From positions 1 through 47,061 of the forward strand of contig NZ_AFXQ01000021.1 of NCBI RefSeq assembly GCF_000224415.1: a stretch of DNA of 47,061 nucleotides, given 5' to 3'. Source of the stretch: Citricoccus sp. CH26A (lineage in GTDB: Bacteria; Actinomycetota; Actinomycetes; Actinomycetales; Micrococcaceae). Shown in pieces: positions 17,400 through 27,087 of the stretch. The notes beneath the pieces are model-generated. The model was not told the origin of the DNA. It ran no database searches and saw only the letters and a list, made by a program, of their open reading frames with translations. The number at the start of each line of letters is the position of its first letter. Within the stretch, counting starts at the first letter, position 1. The position numbers and the translations under genes were made by a program.

Positions 17400-17436
17400 G
17401 GCCCGGCCCACGGGCCTGGCCCGGTCCGGCCGGGCC
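17400..17436. terminator. Inverted repeat between the small ORF and ffh
   Basis: GGCCCGGCC (17400-17408) and GGCCGGGCC (17428-17436) form a 9-bp GC stem with a 19-base loop, ending six bases from the ffh stop. Its place between convergent genes fits a shared terminator; the long loop and absent T-tract lower confidence. Confidence 0.45.
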
Positions 17437-17442
17437 ACCGGG

Positions 17443-19032
17443 TCACTGCCCGGGGCCACCGCCGAGGTACTTCTCGAACCCCTTAGGCAGGTTCAGCGAC
17501 GACGGGTCGAATCCCGCGCCGTCGGCACCCTGGCCGAAGGCCGACCCCGGCACCTGCGGGGCGGAGCGCTTCCGGCGTTCCTCCAGCTCGCGCATCTCCT
17601 GGGCGGCCTTGGCCGGGTTGCCCGAACGGGGCTTGGCCTTCTTGCCCTTGCCCTTCCCCTTGCGCGCGCCACCGCCGCCGCCGGGCATTCCCGGCATCCC
17701 GGGCATGCCCCCGCCGGCGGCCATCTTCTTCATCATCTTCTGGGCCTGCCCGAAGCGCTCCAGCAAGCCGTTGACCTCTGAGACCTGGACCCCGGACCCC
17801 CGGGCGATGCGGGCCCGGCGAGAACCGTTGATGATCTTGGGGGCCACCCGCTCGTGCGGGGTCATCGAGCGGATGATGGCCTCGATCCGGTCGACCTGGC
17901 GGTCATCGAACTGCTCCAGCTGCTGACGCATGCCCTGGGCCCCGGGCATCATCATCAGGAGCTTCTTCATCGAGCCCATCTTCTTGATCTGCTGCATCTG
18001 GTCCAGGAAGTCGTCGAGGGTGAAGTCCTCCTGGTCGACGAACTTCCGCGCCATCTTCTCGGCCTCGGCCTTGTCCCAGCTGCGCTCGGCCTGCTCGATC
18101 AGGCTCATCACGTCGCCCATGTCCAGGATGCGCGAGGCCATCCGGTCCGGGTGGAACACCTCGAAGTCGTCCAGGTTCTCACCCGTGGACGCGAACATGA
18201 CGGGCTTGCCCGTCACCGAGCGCACCGAGAGCGCGGCGCCGCCGCGCGCGTCACCGTCGAGCTTGGACAGCACCACGCCCGTGAAGCCAACGCCCTCGTT
18301 GAAGGCCTGTGCGGTGGCCACCGCGTCCTGGCCGATCATGGCATCGAGGACGAACAGGACCTCGTCCGGCTGGACGGCCGCGCGGATGTCCGCGGCCTGG
18401 CGCATCAGTTCCTGGTCCACGCCGAGACGGCCGGCCGTGTCGATGATCACGATGTCGTTGTAGCGGGCCCGGGCCTCGGCCACGCCGTCGCGGGCCACCT
18501 GCACCGGGTCGCCCGTGGCGTCCTCGAACTCACTGGAGACACCGGGGTGCGGGGCGAAGACGGGGACGCCGGCGCGCTCACCGTTGATCTGCAGCTGGCG
18601 CACGGCGTTCGGCCGCTGCAGGTCGGCGGCCACGAGCATCGGGGTGTGCCCCTGCCCCTTGAGGTGCCGGGAGAGCTTGCCGGCCAACGTGGTCTTGCCC
18701 GCACCCTGCAGGCCGACCAGCATGATGACGGTCGGCGGGTTCTTGGCCAGGTGCAGCCGGCGGGTCTCGCCACCGAGGATGTTCACCAGCTCGTCGTTGA
18801 CGATCTTGACGACCTGCTGGCCCGGGTTCAGGGCCTGGCTGACCTCCTCGCCGAGGGAGCGCTCCTTGATGTGGCCGATGAATTCCCGCACCACCGGGAC
18901 GGCGACGTCTGCGTCCAGCAGGGCCCGCCGGATCTCGCGGGCCGTGGCGTCGATGTCCGCCTCGGACAGCCGCCCCTTGCCCTTCAGGTTCTTGAAGGTG
19001 GCGGCCAGGCGGTCGGACAGGGAGTTGAACAC
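17443..19032 (-). CDS. ffh: Signal recognition particle GTPase Ffh
   Basis: The 529-residue protein binds signal sequences emerging from the ribosome and docks with FtsY. Its N domain (1-90) is followed by the G domain with GLQGAGKT at 107-114, DTAGR and SKLDGDARGG. The Met-rich M domain holds MGSMKKLLMMMPGAQGM and the SRP-RNA-binding SRRARIARGSG. A basic Gly/Lys tail ending in NLPKGFEKYLGGG is typical of actinobacteria. The start is GTG 19032, giving VFNSLSDRLA, with AAGGAAAG upstream. The frame continues further upstream but that part is not conserved. Confidence 0.95.
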   Translation of the reverse strand: MFNSLSDRLAATFKNLKGKGRLSEADIDATAREIRRALLDADVAVPVVREFIGHIKERSLGEEVSQALNPGQQVVKIVNDELVNILGGETRRLHLAKNPPTVIMLVGLQGAGKTTLAGKLSRHLKGQGHTPMLVAADLQRPNAVRQLQINGERAGVPVFAPHPGVSSEFEDATGDPVQVARDGVAEARARYNDIVIIDTAGRLGVDQELMRQAADIRAAVQPDEVLFVLDAMIGQDAVATAQAFNEGVGFTGVVLSKLDGDARGGAALSVRSVTGKPVMFASTGENLDDFEVFHPDRMASRILDMGDVMSLIEQAERSWDKAEAEKMARKFVDQEDFTLDDFLDQMQQIKKMGSMKKLLMMMPGAQGMRQQLEQFDDRQVDRIEAIIRSMTPHERVAPKIINGSRRARIARGSGVQVSEVNGLLERFGQAQKMMKKMAAGGGMPGMPGMPGGGGGARKGKGKGKKAKPRSGNPAKAAQEMRELEERRKRSAPQVPGSAFGQGADGAGFDPSSLNLPKGFEKYLGGGPGQ

Positions 19033-19196
19033 GGCGGGGCACTTTCCTTCGGTGTGCGGTGCGGGCCCGGGAGGACCCGCGCTGGGAATCATGCTGCGGG
19101 CGGCGGCTCCCGGCGACGACGGCGGGGCGGGCCGCGACGTGCGGCCCGCCCCGTGAGCGGGTGCCTCAGCGCGGCCGTGACCGCAGTGGGCGGAAA

Positions 19197-20552
19197 CTAC
19201 CGGTTTCCAAGGGTATCAACCCTTTCCCGTGCCGCGGGCGGCACGGCGCCCGGTGCCGGTGCGGTGACCGGTTCGGCGGCCTCGGCCGGGGAGTTCGCCG
19301 CGTAGGCGGTGCCCATGCCGCCACCGCCGAACTCGTAGGCGATCTCGGCGTGCTGGGCCTGGTCGATCCCCATCTCCTCGTCCTCCGGGGTGACGCGCCA
19401 ACCCATGACGGCCTTGAGCAGGGCGCCGATGACGAGGGTCATCACGCCGGCGTAGACGACGGCGACCAGCACGGCCACGACCTGTGCCACCAGCAGCGAG
19501 GCGTCTCCACCGTAGAACAGCCCGGCCCGGCCGTCCTCCATGGGCAGGCCCAGCAGCCCGATCAACACAGTGCCGAGGATGCCGGCCACCAGGTGCAGGC
19601 CGACGACGTCGAGGGAGTCGTCGAAGCCGAGCTTGTACTTCAGGCCCACGGCCAGGGCACAGGCCACGCCGGCGAGCAGGCCGATGACCACCGCGCCGAC
19701 CGGGTCGACGTAGGCGCAGGCCGGGGTGATGGCCACCAGGCCGGCCACGATGCCCGAGGCGGTGCCGATCGAGGTCGCACGGTGGCCGCGGAGGGCCTCG
19801 GTGACGGTCCAACCGAGCATGGCCGCCGCGGGGGCCGCCAGGGTGTTGACCCAGATGAGGCCGGCCTGGGCGGCGTCGGAGGCGGCACCACCGTTGAAGC
19901 CGAACCAGCCGAACCACAGCACGGCGGCGCCCAGCATCACGAAGGGGATGTTGTGGGGGCGGTGGCCGGGGTCGGTGCCGAAGCCCTGGCGCTTGCCCAG
20001 CAGCAGCGCCAGGACCAGGGCGGCCACGCCCGCGGAGATGTGCACGACGAGGCCTCCGGCGAAGTCGACGGCCTCGCCGATCGCACCGCCGATGGCACCC
20101 TCGGCGCCCAGCAACCCGCCGCCCCACACCATGAAGGCCAGGGGGCAGTACACGAGGGTGACCCAGACGGGGACGAAGACGACCCAGGTGCTGAACTTGG
20201 CCCGGTCGGCGATCGCCCCGGAGATCAGGGCCACCGTGATGATGGCGAAGGTCGCGCCGAAGCCGATGCCGATCAGGTCCTCGGTGCCGACGGCACCGTA
20301 GAGCCCGACGTCGGTGAGGGGGTTGCCGAACATCTGGGCGATGCCCTCGCCCCCGCTCATGTTGTAGCCCCACAGCACCCAGACCACGGCGACGAGCCCG
20401 ATCGAGATGAAGGACATCATCATCATGTTCAACGAGGCCTTGGCGCGCGTCAGGCCGCCGTAGAAGAAGGCCAGTCCCGGAGTCATCAGCAGGACCAGTC
20501 CGGCGCACACCATCGTCCAGACATGGCCGGCTGTCAGTTCAATCGCTTCCAC
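19197..20552 (-). CDS. amt: Ammonium transporter, Amt family
   Basis: The 451-residue channel has about 11 membrane segments. The family hallmark TPGLAFFYGGLTRAKASLNMM is near residue 24, and the pore twin histidines are His171 (VVHISAG) and His320 (GLHLVAG). The C-terminal tail (after about 390) includes the MGWRVTPEDEEMGIDQAQHAE stretch that contacts PII proteins, followed by an Ala/Pro-rich end. GTG 20552 has GAGAGGAA upstream. A GlnR-type box sits about 76-113 bases upstream, implying induction by nitrogen limitation. No glnK or glnD lies next to it, unlike the usual amt-glnK-glnD order. Confidence 0.94.
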   Translation of the reverse strand: MEAIELTAGHVWTMVCAGLVLLMTPGLAFFYGGLTRAKASLNMMMMSFISIGLVAVVWVLWGYNMSGGEGIAQMFGNPLTDVGLYGAVGTEDLIGIGFGATFAIITVALISGAIADRAKFSTWVVFVPVWVTLVYCPLAFMVWGGGLLGAEGAIGGAIGEAVDFAGGLVVHISAGVAALVLALLLGKRQGFGTDPGHRPHNIPFVMLGAAVLWFGWFGFNGGAASDAAQAGLIWVNTLAAPAAAMLGWTVTEALRGHRATSIGTASGIVAGLVAITPACAYVDPVGAVVIGLLAGVACALAVGLKYKLGFDDSLDVVGLHLVAGILGTVLIGLLGLPMEDGRAGLFYGGDASLLVAQVVAVLVAVVYAGVMTLVIGALLKAVMGWRVTPEDEEMGIDQAQHAEIAYEFGGGGMGTAYAANSPAEAAEPVTAPAPGAVPPAARERVDTLGNR

Positions 20553-20616
20553 GGCACGTTCCTCTCTCACCTGTTCCGGGGCCGGGGGTGGCATCACCGG
20601 GCTTGGGTTAAAGAGT

Positions 20617-20643
20617 GCGGGCACCGTGTTTCACGGTGCCCGC
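20617..20643 (-). terminator. Terminator hairpin of ftsY in the amt leader
   Basis: GCGGGCACCGTG (20617-20628) and CACGGTGCCCGC (20632-20643) form a perfect 12-bp stem with a 3-base loop, 57 bases past the ftsY stop. On the minus strand it is followed by ACTCTTTAAC, a modest T-run. It overlaps one half of the GlnR-type box, so termination and nitrogen control may share this DNA. Confidence 0.65.
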
Positions 20644-20665
20644 AGCGGTGTTTCGGGTGTGTGAC
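20628..20665 (-). promoter_or_regulatory. GlnR-type operator upstream of amt
   Basis: On the minus strand GTCAC-ACACCC-GAAAC (20650-20665) matches the actinobacterial GlnR half-operator gTnAC-n6-GaAAC exactly. A second GAAAC (20628-20632) lies precisely 22 bp further downstream, the period expected for a double a-b/a-b operator; its paired a-site (GCGGG) is degenerate. The position upstream of an ammonium transporter fits GlnR activation under low nitrogen. Confidence 0.6.
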
Positions 20666-20699
20666 GAACCGGGGAATCGCGTTACCGGCTCGTTTCGGC

Positions 20700-21920
20700 T
20701 CAGTCCTCGAGGAGTGCGTCCACGAAGCCCTCGGCCTGGAACGGGGCGAGGTCGTCCGGGCCCTCGCCGAGACCGATGAGCTTCACCGGCACGCCGAGCT
20801 GGCGCTGGATGGCCACGACGATGCCGCCCTTGGCGGTGCCGTCCAGCTTGGTCAGCACGATGCCGGTGACGTCGACGACCTCGGCGAACACCTTGGCCTG
20901 GCTCAGCCCGTTCTGGCCGGTGGTCGCGTCCAGGACGAGCAGGACCTCGTCCACGGTCGCCTGCTTCTCGATGACGCGCTTGATCTTGCCCAGCTCGTCC
21001 ATCAGGTTGGCCTTGTTCTGCAACCGTCCCGCAGTGTCGACGATGACCACGTCGGCCTCCTGGTCGATACCGGTCCTCACGGCGTCGAAGGCCACCGAGG
21101 CGGGATCCGCCCCGTCCTCCTCGGACCGGACGGTGTCCACGCCGACGCGGGCGCCCCAGGTGGCCAGCTGTTCGGCGGCCGCGGCGCGGAAGGTGTCGGC
21201 GGCGCCGAGCACCACCTGTCGGTCCTCGGCCACCAGCACGCGGGCGATCTTGCCGACGGTGGTGGTCTTGCCGACGCCGTTGACGCCGACGACCATCATG
21301 ACGGCCGGGCGGCCGTCCTTGCGGGAGGCGTCGAGGCGGCGGTCCATGGCCGGGTCGACCATCCGCACCAGTTCCTCCCGCAGCATGGCCTTCACGTGCT
21401 GCGGGTCCCGGGAACCCTCGACGGTGACGCGCTCGCGCAGCCGGTCCACCAGTTCCATGGTGGGCTCGGTGCCGAGGTCGGCCAGCAGCAGCGTCTCCTC
21501 GACCTCGTCCCAGACGTCGTCCGTGATGTTGTCCGTGGACAGCAGGGCGAGCAGCCCCTTGCCGAAGATGTTGTTGGACTTGGCCAGCCGGGCGCGGAGC
21601 CGGGCCAGGCGGCCGGCCGCGGGCGCGGGCCGCTCGAGTTCCGGCGCGGCGGGGGCCTCGGGCTCCACGACGGCCGTGCCGGCGTCCACGCGGTCCTCGT
21701 CGACCAGCCCGGCGTCGGCCGAGGCCACGTCCCCGACGACGGTCTGGTCGGCCTCGGGCCGGTCCAGGACGGCCGTCGAACCGCCGCCGGCCGGGTCATT
21801 GGGGTCACGCGTGGTGGGATAGGTGCCCGCCGGCAGCCTCGGCCGCCGGTCCAGGAACAGCAGCAGGCTGACGCCCACGATGAGGATGACAGCAACGGAG
21901 ATCAGAATGATGGGGTCCAC
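20700..21920 (-). CDS. ftsY: Signal recognition particle receptor FtsY
   Basis: The 406-residue GTPase receives the Ffh-ribosome complex at the membrane. An N-terminal hydrophobic segment (about 3-23) would anchor it, followed by an acidic Ala/Glu/Asp linker (about 40-100). The NG domain has GVNGVGKT at 212-219, DTFRAAA, DTAGR and TKLDGTAKGG. The GTG start at 21920 gives the anchor helix directly, though the GGAG site is only two bases away. It is divergent from the MFS gene by 54 bases and separated from smc by that gene. Confidence 0.94.
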   Translation of the reverse strand: MDPIILISVAVILIVGVSLLLFLDRRPRLPAGTYPTTRDPNDPAGGGSTAVLDRPEADQTVVGDVASADAGLVDEDRVDAGTAVVEPEAPAAPELERPAPAAGRLARLRARLAKSNNIFGKGLLALLSTDNITDDVWDEVEETLLLADLGTEPTMELVDRLRERVTVEGSRDPQHVKAMLREELVRMVDPAMDRRLDASRKDGRPAVMMVVGVNGVGKTTTVGKIARVLVAEDRQVVLGAADTFRAAAAEQLATWGARVGVDTVRSEEDGADPASVAFDAVRTGIDQEADVVIVDTAGRLQNKANLMDELGKIKRVIEKQATVDEVLLVLDATTGQNGLSQAKVFAEVVDVTGIVLTKLDGTAKGGIVVAIQRQLGVPVKLIGLGEGPDDLAPFQAEGFVDALLED

Positions 21921-21974
21921 CGCTCCAGTCTGTCACAGCGAGGTGTCTCGGGTGCTCGTGGGAGGATGGTGGAT

Positions 21975-23264
21975 ATGGCACGCGCTAAGGGGGAACAGCT
22001 CCCCATCCCCCGGGAGATCAAGGTCCTCATCGCCGCGGCCTTCATCATCGCCATCGGATTCGGCATCATCGCCCCGGTGCTTCCCCAGTACGCCCAGTCC
22101 TTCAACGCCTCCGCGACCGCGGTGTCCGCGGTGGTGTCCGCCTTCGGGCTGACCCGGCTGCTGTTCGCCCCGTTCTCCGGCCGTGCCACCAACCGGTTCG
22201 GCGAGACCCCGATGTACATGACCGGGGTGCTCATCGTGGCGGCCTCGATGTTCCTCATCGCCTTCTCCCAGGAGTACTGGCAGCTGCTGGTGTTCCGGGC
22301 CCTCGGGGGGATCGGCTCCACCCTGTTCACGGTGTCCGCGATGGCCTTCCTGGCCCGCAAGTCACCGCCCACCATCCGCGGCCGGGTGTCTGGTGCGTAT
22401 GCCTCGGCCTTCCTCATCGGCAACATCGCCGGGCCGGTGGTCGGCTCGCTGCTGGCCGTCTTCGGCTACCGGGTGCCGTTCCTGATCTACGGCACCTCCC
22501 TGGTGATCGCCGCGGGGCTGGTGTTCGTGCTGCTGCGGGACTCCCGCCTCGCGGACCGCGGCAAGCCGGACGCCCGGCCGACGATGCAGGTCGCCCAGGC
22601 CTGGGAGAACCACTCCTACCGGGCCGCACTGACGTCCTTCTTCGCCAACGGCTGGGCCACCTTCGGCATCCGCAACTCGCTGACCCCCCTGCTGGCGGCG
22701 ACGGCCTTCACGGGCGCGGGGTTCTGGCTGGATGGCCCGCAGATCGCCGGCGCCGCGCTGTCACTGTTCGCCGCCGGCAACATCGTGGCGGTGACCTTCT
22801 CCTCGCGGCTCTCGGACGTGCACGGGCGCAAGCCCCTGATCATCATCGGCCTGCTCGTGGCCGCCGTCGGCACCGCCTTCATCGGCTGGATGGAGGATCC
22901 GTGGCTGTTCCTGGCGCTGTGCGTCGTCGCCGGCGCGGGCACCGGCCTGCTCAACGCACCCCAGCAGGCCTCCATCGCCGACCTCGTCGGACAGGACCGC
23001 AAGGCCGGACCGGTGATGTCCACGGCCCAGATGGCGGCCGACCTCGGGGCGATCTCGGGCCCGCTGATCGCCGGGCTGGTGGTGGACGCGGCCGGATTCG
23101 GCTGGGCGTTCGCCCTGACCGGCGGCATCCTGGCGGTGGGCGCGATCGCGTGGGCCTTCGCCCCGGAGACCAACCTGCCCATCGCCCCGGGTGGACCGCG
23201 CACCGGCGCGCTGCCGAAGGTCAGTCCCCCGGAGACGTCCGGGCAGCGTCCAGACGCTGGCTGA
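21975..23264 (+). CDS. MFS transporter (drug/multidrug efflux type)
   Basis: The 429-residue protein shows 12 predicted membrane helices. A motif-A-like loop GRATNRFGE lies between helices 2 and 3, and a second copy, SRLSDVHGRKP, at the start of the second half. The substrate cannot be told from sequence; the DHA1-like pattern suggests proton-coupled efflux. ATG 21975 has GGAGG nine bases upstream and is preferred over the ATG at 21966, which abuts it. The gene is alone on the plus strand, wedged between ftsY and smc, and its last 44 bases overlap the 3' end of smc on the other strand. Confidence 0.85.
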   Translation: MARAKGEQLPIPREIKVLIAAAFIIAIGFGIIAPVLPQYAQSFNASATAVSAVVSAFGLTRLLFAPFSGRATNRFGETPMYMTGVLIVAASMFLIAFSQEYWQLLVFRALGGIGSTLFTVSAMAFLARKSPPTIRGRVSGAYASAFLIGNIAGPVVGSLLAVFGYRVPFLIYGTSLVIAAGLVFVLLRDSRLADRGKPDARPTMQVAQAWENHSYRAALTSFFANGWATFGIRNSLTPLLAATAFTGAGFWLDGPQIAGAALSLFAAGNIVAVTFSSRLSDVHGRKPLIIIGLLVAAVGTAFIGWMEDPWLFLALCVVAGAGTGLLNAPQQASIADLVGQDRKAGPVMSTAQMAADLGAISGPLIAGLVVDAAGFGWAFALTGGILAVGAIAWAFAPETNLPIAPGGPRTGALPKVSPPETSGQRPDAG

Positions 23265-26200
23265 TGACGGTGCTCACGCCGTCGCCCCGCATCGAGACGC
23301 CGTAGAGGGCGTCGGCGACCTCCATGGTCCGCTTCTGGTGGGTGATGATGATCAACTGGCTGTCCTGCTGCAGCTCGCGGAAGATCTCCAGCAGTCGTCC
23401 GAGGTTGGTGTCGTCGAGGGCGGCCTCCACCTCGTCCATGACGTAGAACGGGCTGGGGCGGGCCTTGAAGATGGCCACCAGCATCGCCACGGCGGCCAGG
23501 GACCGTTCCCCGCCCGAGAGCAGGGAGAGCCGCTTGACCTTCTTGCCGGCCGGCCGGGCCTCGACCTCGACGCCGGACTCCAGCAGGTTCTCCGGGTCCG
23601 TGAGGAAGAGCCGTCCCTCGCCACCGGGGAACAGGGTGCCGAAGACGTGCTGGAACTGGCCGGCCGTATCCTCGAAGGCCGAGCGGAAGACGCGCAGCAC
23701 CGTGTCGTCCACGTCCTGGATGATCTTCAACAGGTCGCGGCGGCTGGCGTCGAGGTCCTGCAGTTGACCGGTCAGGAACCGGTGGCGTTCCTCCACGGCC
23801 GCGAATTCCTCCAGGGCCAGCGGGTTGACCCGGCCGAGGGCCGCCAGTTCCCGCTCGGCCCGGCGCAACCGCTTCTGCTGCTCCGCCCGGTCGTACGGGA
23901 CGGTCTCCACCATCGCGGCCGTCTCCCCCGTCGCTCCCCCACCGGGGGCCTGCTCCGTCCGGGCCACGGGGGCCGGGTCCTGCCCGTCCTCGGCGGCCTC
24001 CGTCCCCGGATCGGACCCGCGCGCACCGGCTGCGGTGGCGGGCGGCGCCAGCGGGACCGGCACGTGCGGCCCGTAGTGCTCGATGAGGAACTCCGGCGTC
24101 ATCCCCAGGTCCTCGCGGGCGCGCTCGATGAGCTGGTCCAGGCGTAGCTGGTGTTCCTGGCGGTCCATCCGCGCCGCGTGCAGGCGGTCCTTGGCCCGGG
24201 CCACGGCGGAGCGGTGCTGTTCCGCGGCCCGCTGTAGGCGCTGGCGCTCGGCGGCGAGGTCCTCACCCTGCCGGTCGAGGTCGGTCCGGTCCCGGTCGGC
24301 GCGGGCGACGGCCGCCTCGAGCCGCTCCAGGCCCTGGGCCAGCGCCGAGGACACCGCCGCGATGCGGGTCAGCCAGGCCAGCCGGGTCCGTTCGGCCCGT
24401 TCGCGTTCGCGGTGGGCCAGGGTGGAGGCCGAGACCTGCCGCCGGGCCTGCTCGGCCCGGGACGATGCCTGCGCGTGGAGTGTCTCGGCGGCTCGCAGGG
24501 CCAGCCGGGCCTCCGTCTCACGGTGCCGGGACTGTCCGGCACGGTGTTCCGCGGCGTCCCGGGCGGCCGGGTCGGGCTCGGCGGACGGCCGATCGCGCGC
24601 CCCGGTCACCTCCACGCCGGGCAGGGACGGGTCCGCCGACCCGTCGGCACGGGTGCCGGCCCCGGTGTCCTCGACCACGTCCCCGGCCTGGGCCGCGACC
24701 GTCGCCCGGGCCCGGTCCTCTGCCGCGGTGACGGCGGCCGTCGCCTCCGCGAGCCGGTCCTGCAGCCCCGCGAGCTCGGCACGCTGGCGGCGGGCGCCCT
24801 CGTGGGCACCGGCCAGCTGCTCGTTGAGCCGCGCCAGCTGTTCGGTGACGGCCGTGAAGCGGGCGTCCGAGGCGTTCAACGCGTCCAGTGCGGTCCGCTC
24901 GGCGGCCTCCGCCTCCCGCACCTCCCGGTCCAGGCCGGCCCGCCGGAACCGCAGGCGCTCCACCTCGTGGCCCGCCTCCGCGGCGGCCCGGGTGGCCTCG
25001 TCCGCGGCGGCCTGGCGCTCCAGGCGGCTGCCGGCACCGGAACCGCGTGCGTCGGTCCAGCCCGGTCCCACCACGTGCCCGTCCCGCGTGGCCAGGCGCA
25101 GGGGGCACCGTGCAGCCGTCCGGGGAGGAGCCCGGAATCCAGCCAGGCCACGGCGGCGTCCAGGTCCTCCACGAGCGCCGTGCCGGATAGCAGGGTGCGC
25201 ACGGTGCCGGCCAGTCCCGTCCCGGGTCCGGGCCCGTCCATCGTCACCACGGCCAGGGCGTCCACGAGTCCCTCGGGCAGGGCCTGTGCCGTGCTCCCGG
25301 GGTCGTCGTGACCGCGGGGCTCACCGGCGTACAGCAACCTCGCGTCACCGGCCCCCTCCTCGCCCAGCCGCCCCGCCGCCTCGACGGCATCGGCAGCCGA
25401 GCCGTGACCGGGCAGGACCAGCTGGTCCGCCGGTCCGCCCAGGGCCGCCGCGACAGCCGCCTCCCACCCGCCGTCCACGTGCAGGACCTCGGCGAGCGCG
25501 ACCGGTGAGAGGTCGGCGAGCGCCGTCACGGCTGCGCCCGCCTCGGGCTCGAGCGCCTCCACCAGGGCGTCCCGGCGGGCGATCGCCGCCCCGTGGGCGG
25601 ACTCCGCGGCGGCCAGGGCCTCGTCGAGCCGGCGCAGGCGGTCGCGGAGCTCGTCGGCCGCGCCGGAGGCCTGTTCATAGGCGGCGTCCAGTTCCTCCTC
25701 GGACTCCAGTGAACCGGTCAGCCGGTCCTGCTGGTCGGTGAGCTCGGCACGCAGGGAGGCCGCCGCCGCCTCGGTCTCGGCCAACCGTGTCCGGGCCTGC
25801 TCGGCCTGCGCCCGCAGGGTCCGTTCGGTGGCCTGGGCGGCCTCGACGCGGCCGGCGGCGACGGCGGCCTCCCGGCGGCGGTCGGCGGCCTCCTGCACCA
25901 GGCGCGTATAGGCGTCGGAGGCGCGACGGGCCTCCTGCTCGGCCTGGTCGCGGTCCCGGCTGGCCTCCTCCAGCTCCCGGCGCGCCTGGTCCACCCCGGC
26001 GGCGGCGGTCTCGGCCTCGACGGCGGCGCGTCGGGCCAGGTCCTCTGCCGTGTCCGGGTCAGGGCCCGAAGGGGCCGGTGCCGGGGTGCGGCGGGACCGT
26101 TCGCGCTCGGCGGCGACGGCGGCCAGGGAACGGTAGCGCTCAGCCAGGGTGGAGAGCTGGTACCAGTGCTCGCGGGCGGCGGTGGAGGCCTGGGCCGCCG

Positions 26201-27032
26201 TGGCCAGGCGGGCGGCGACGGCGGCGGCGGCCTCCTCGGCCCGGGTCACCTCGGCCTCGGCCTGGGACACCGCCTCCTCGAGGTCCCGGTCGCCGGCGCC
26301 CAGTCGTTCCAGTTCGGCCTGCTGGCGGTGCACGTCGTCGGCCAGCAGCCGTGAGCGGGCGTCCCGGACGTCGAACTGGATGCGCTGGGCCTTCCGGGCG
26401 GTCGTGGCCTGCTTCGACAGCGGTCCGAGCTGGCGGCGGACCTCCTCGGACAGGTCCCGGACGCGGTCGAGGTTGCCGCGCATCGACTCGAGCTTGCGGA
26501 CGCTGCGTTCCTTGCGCCGCCGGTGCTTGAGGACGCCGGAGGCCTCCTCGATGAAGCCGCGCCGCTCCTCCGGGCTGGCCTGCAGGATCCGGTCGAGCTG
26601 GCCCTGACCGACGATCACGTGCATCTCCCGGCCCAGGCCGGAGTCGGAGAGCAGTTCCTGGATGTCCAGCAGGCGGCAGGGCGAGCCGTTGATGGCGTAC
26701 TCTGAGCCCCCGTTGCGGAACAGGGTGCGCGATATGGTGACCTCGGCGTACTCAATCGGCAGGGCGCCGTCGGAGTTGTCGATGGTCAGGGAGACCTGGG
26801 CGCGGCCCAGCGGGGACCGCCCCGAGGTGCCGGCGAAGATGACGTCCTCCATCTTCCCTCCGCGCAGGTTCTTCGCGCCCTGTTCCCCCATCACCCAGGC
26901 CAGGGCGTCCACCACGTTCGACTTGCCCGAGCCGTTGGGGCCCACCACGGCGGTCACGCCCGGTTCGAAGTGGAAGGTGGTGGCCGAGGCGAAGGACTTG
27001 AAGCCGCGGACGGTCAGGGTCTTGAGGTACAT
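23221..27032 (-). pseudogene. smc: Chromosome segregation protein SMC, frameshifted in the hinge
   Basis: Two frames together encode one SMC of about 1270 residues. The N-terminal frame starts at ATG 27032 with Walker A GPNGSGKS (31-38) and a long Glu/Arg-rich coiled coil. The C-terminal frame ends at 23221 with the ABC signature LSGGE (about 1172) and Walker B FYVMDE (Asp1200, Glu1201). They join at a run of five C on the coding strand (G at 25101-25105). One extra C would read RLHGAPLRLATRDGHVVG, the normal hinge sequence. Without it, the N-terminal frame yields nonsense and ends at 24876. SMC compacts and separates chromosomes with ScpA/B and its loss is usually harmful. A homopolymer sequencing error is therefore the first explanation; true mutation or -1 slippage are alternatives. 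Confidence 0.9.
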
Positions 27033-27087
27033 GGCCCGGTCCCCTCAGCGACGTCCGGCGATCCCGGCGTGCACCGGAACCGCGCGG

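Noticed and set aside
19059-21974. Plus-strand open frame continuing upstream of the MFS gene for nearly 1000 codons
   Set aside because: It is antisense to ffh, amt and ftsY and has the His/Asp/Gly/Val-rich composition of a shadow frame. A ribosome site fixes the MFS start at 21975.
24876-27032. smc as two separate genes
   Set aside because: The N-terminal frame ends in nonsense after the hinge, and the C-terminal part begins in mid-hinge without a start signal. A single indel restores one normal protein.
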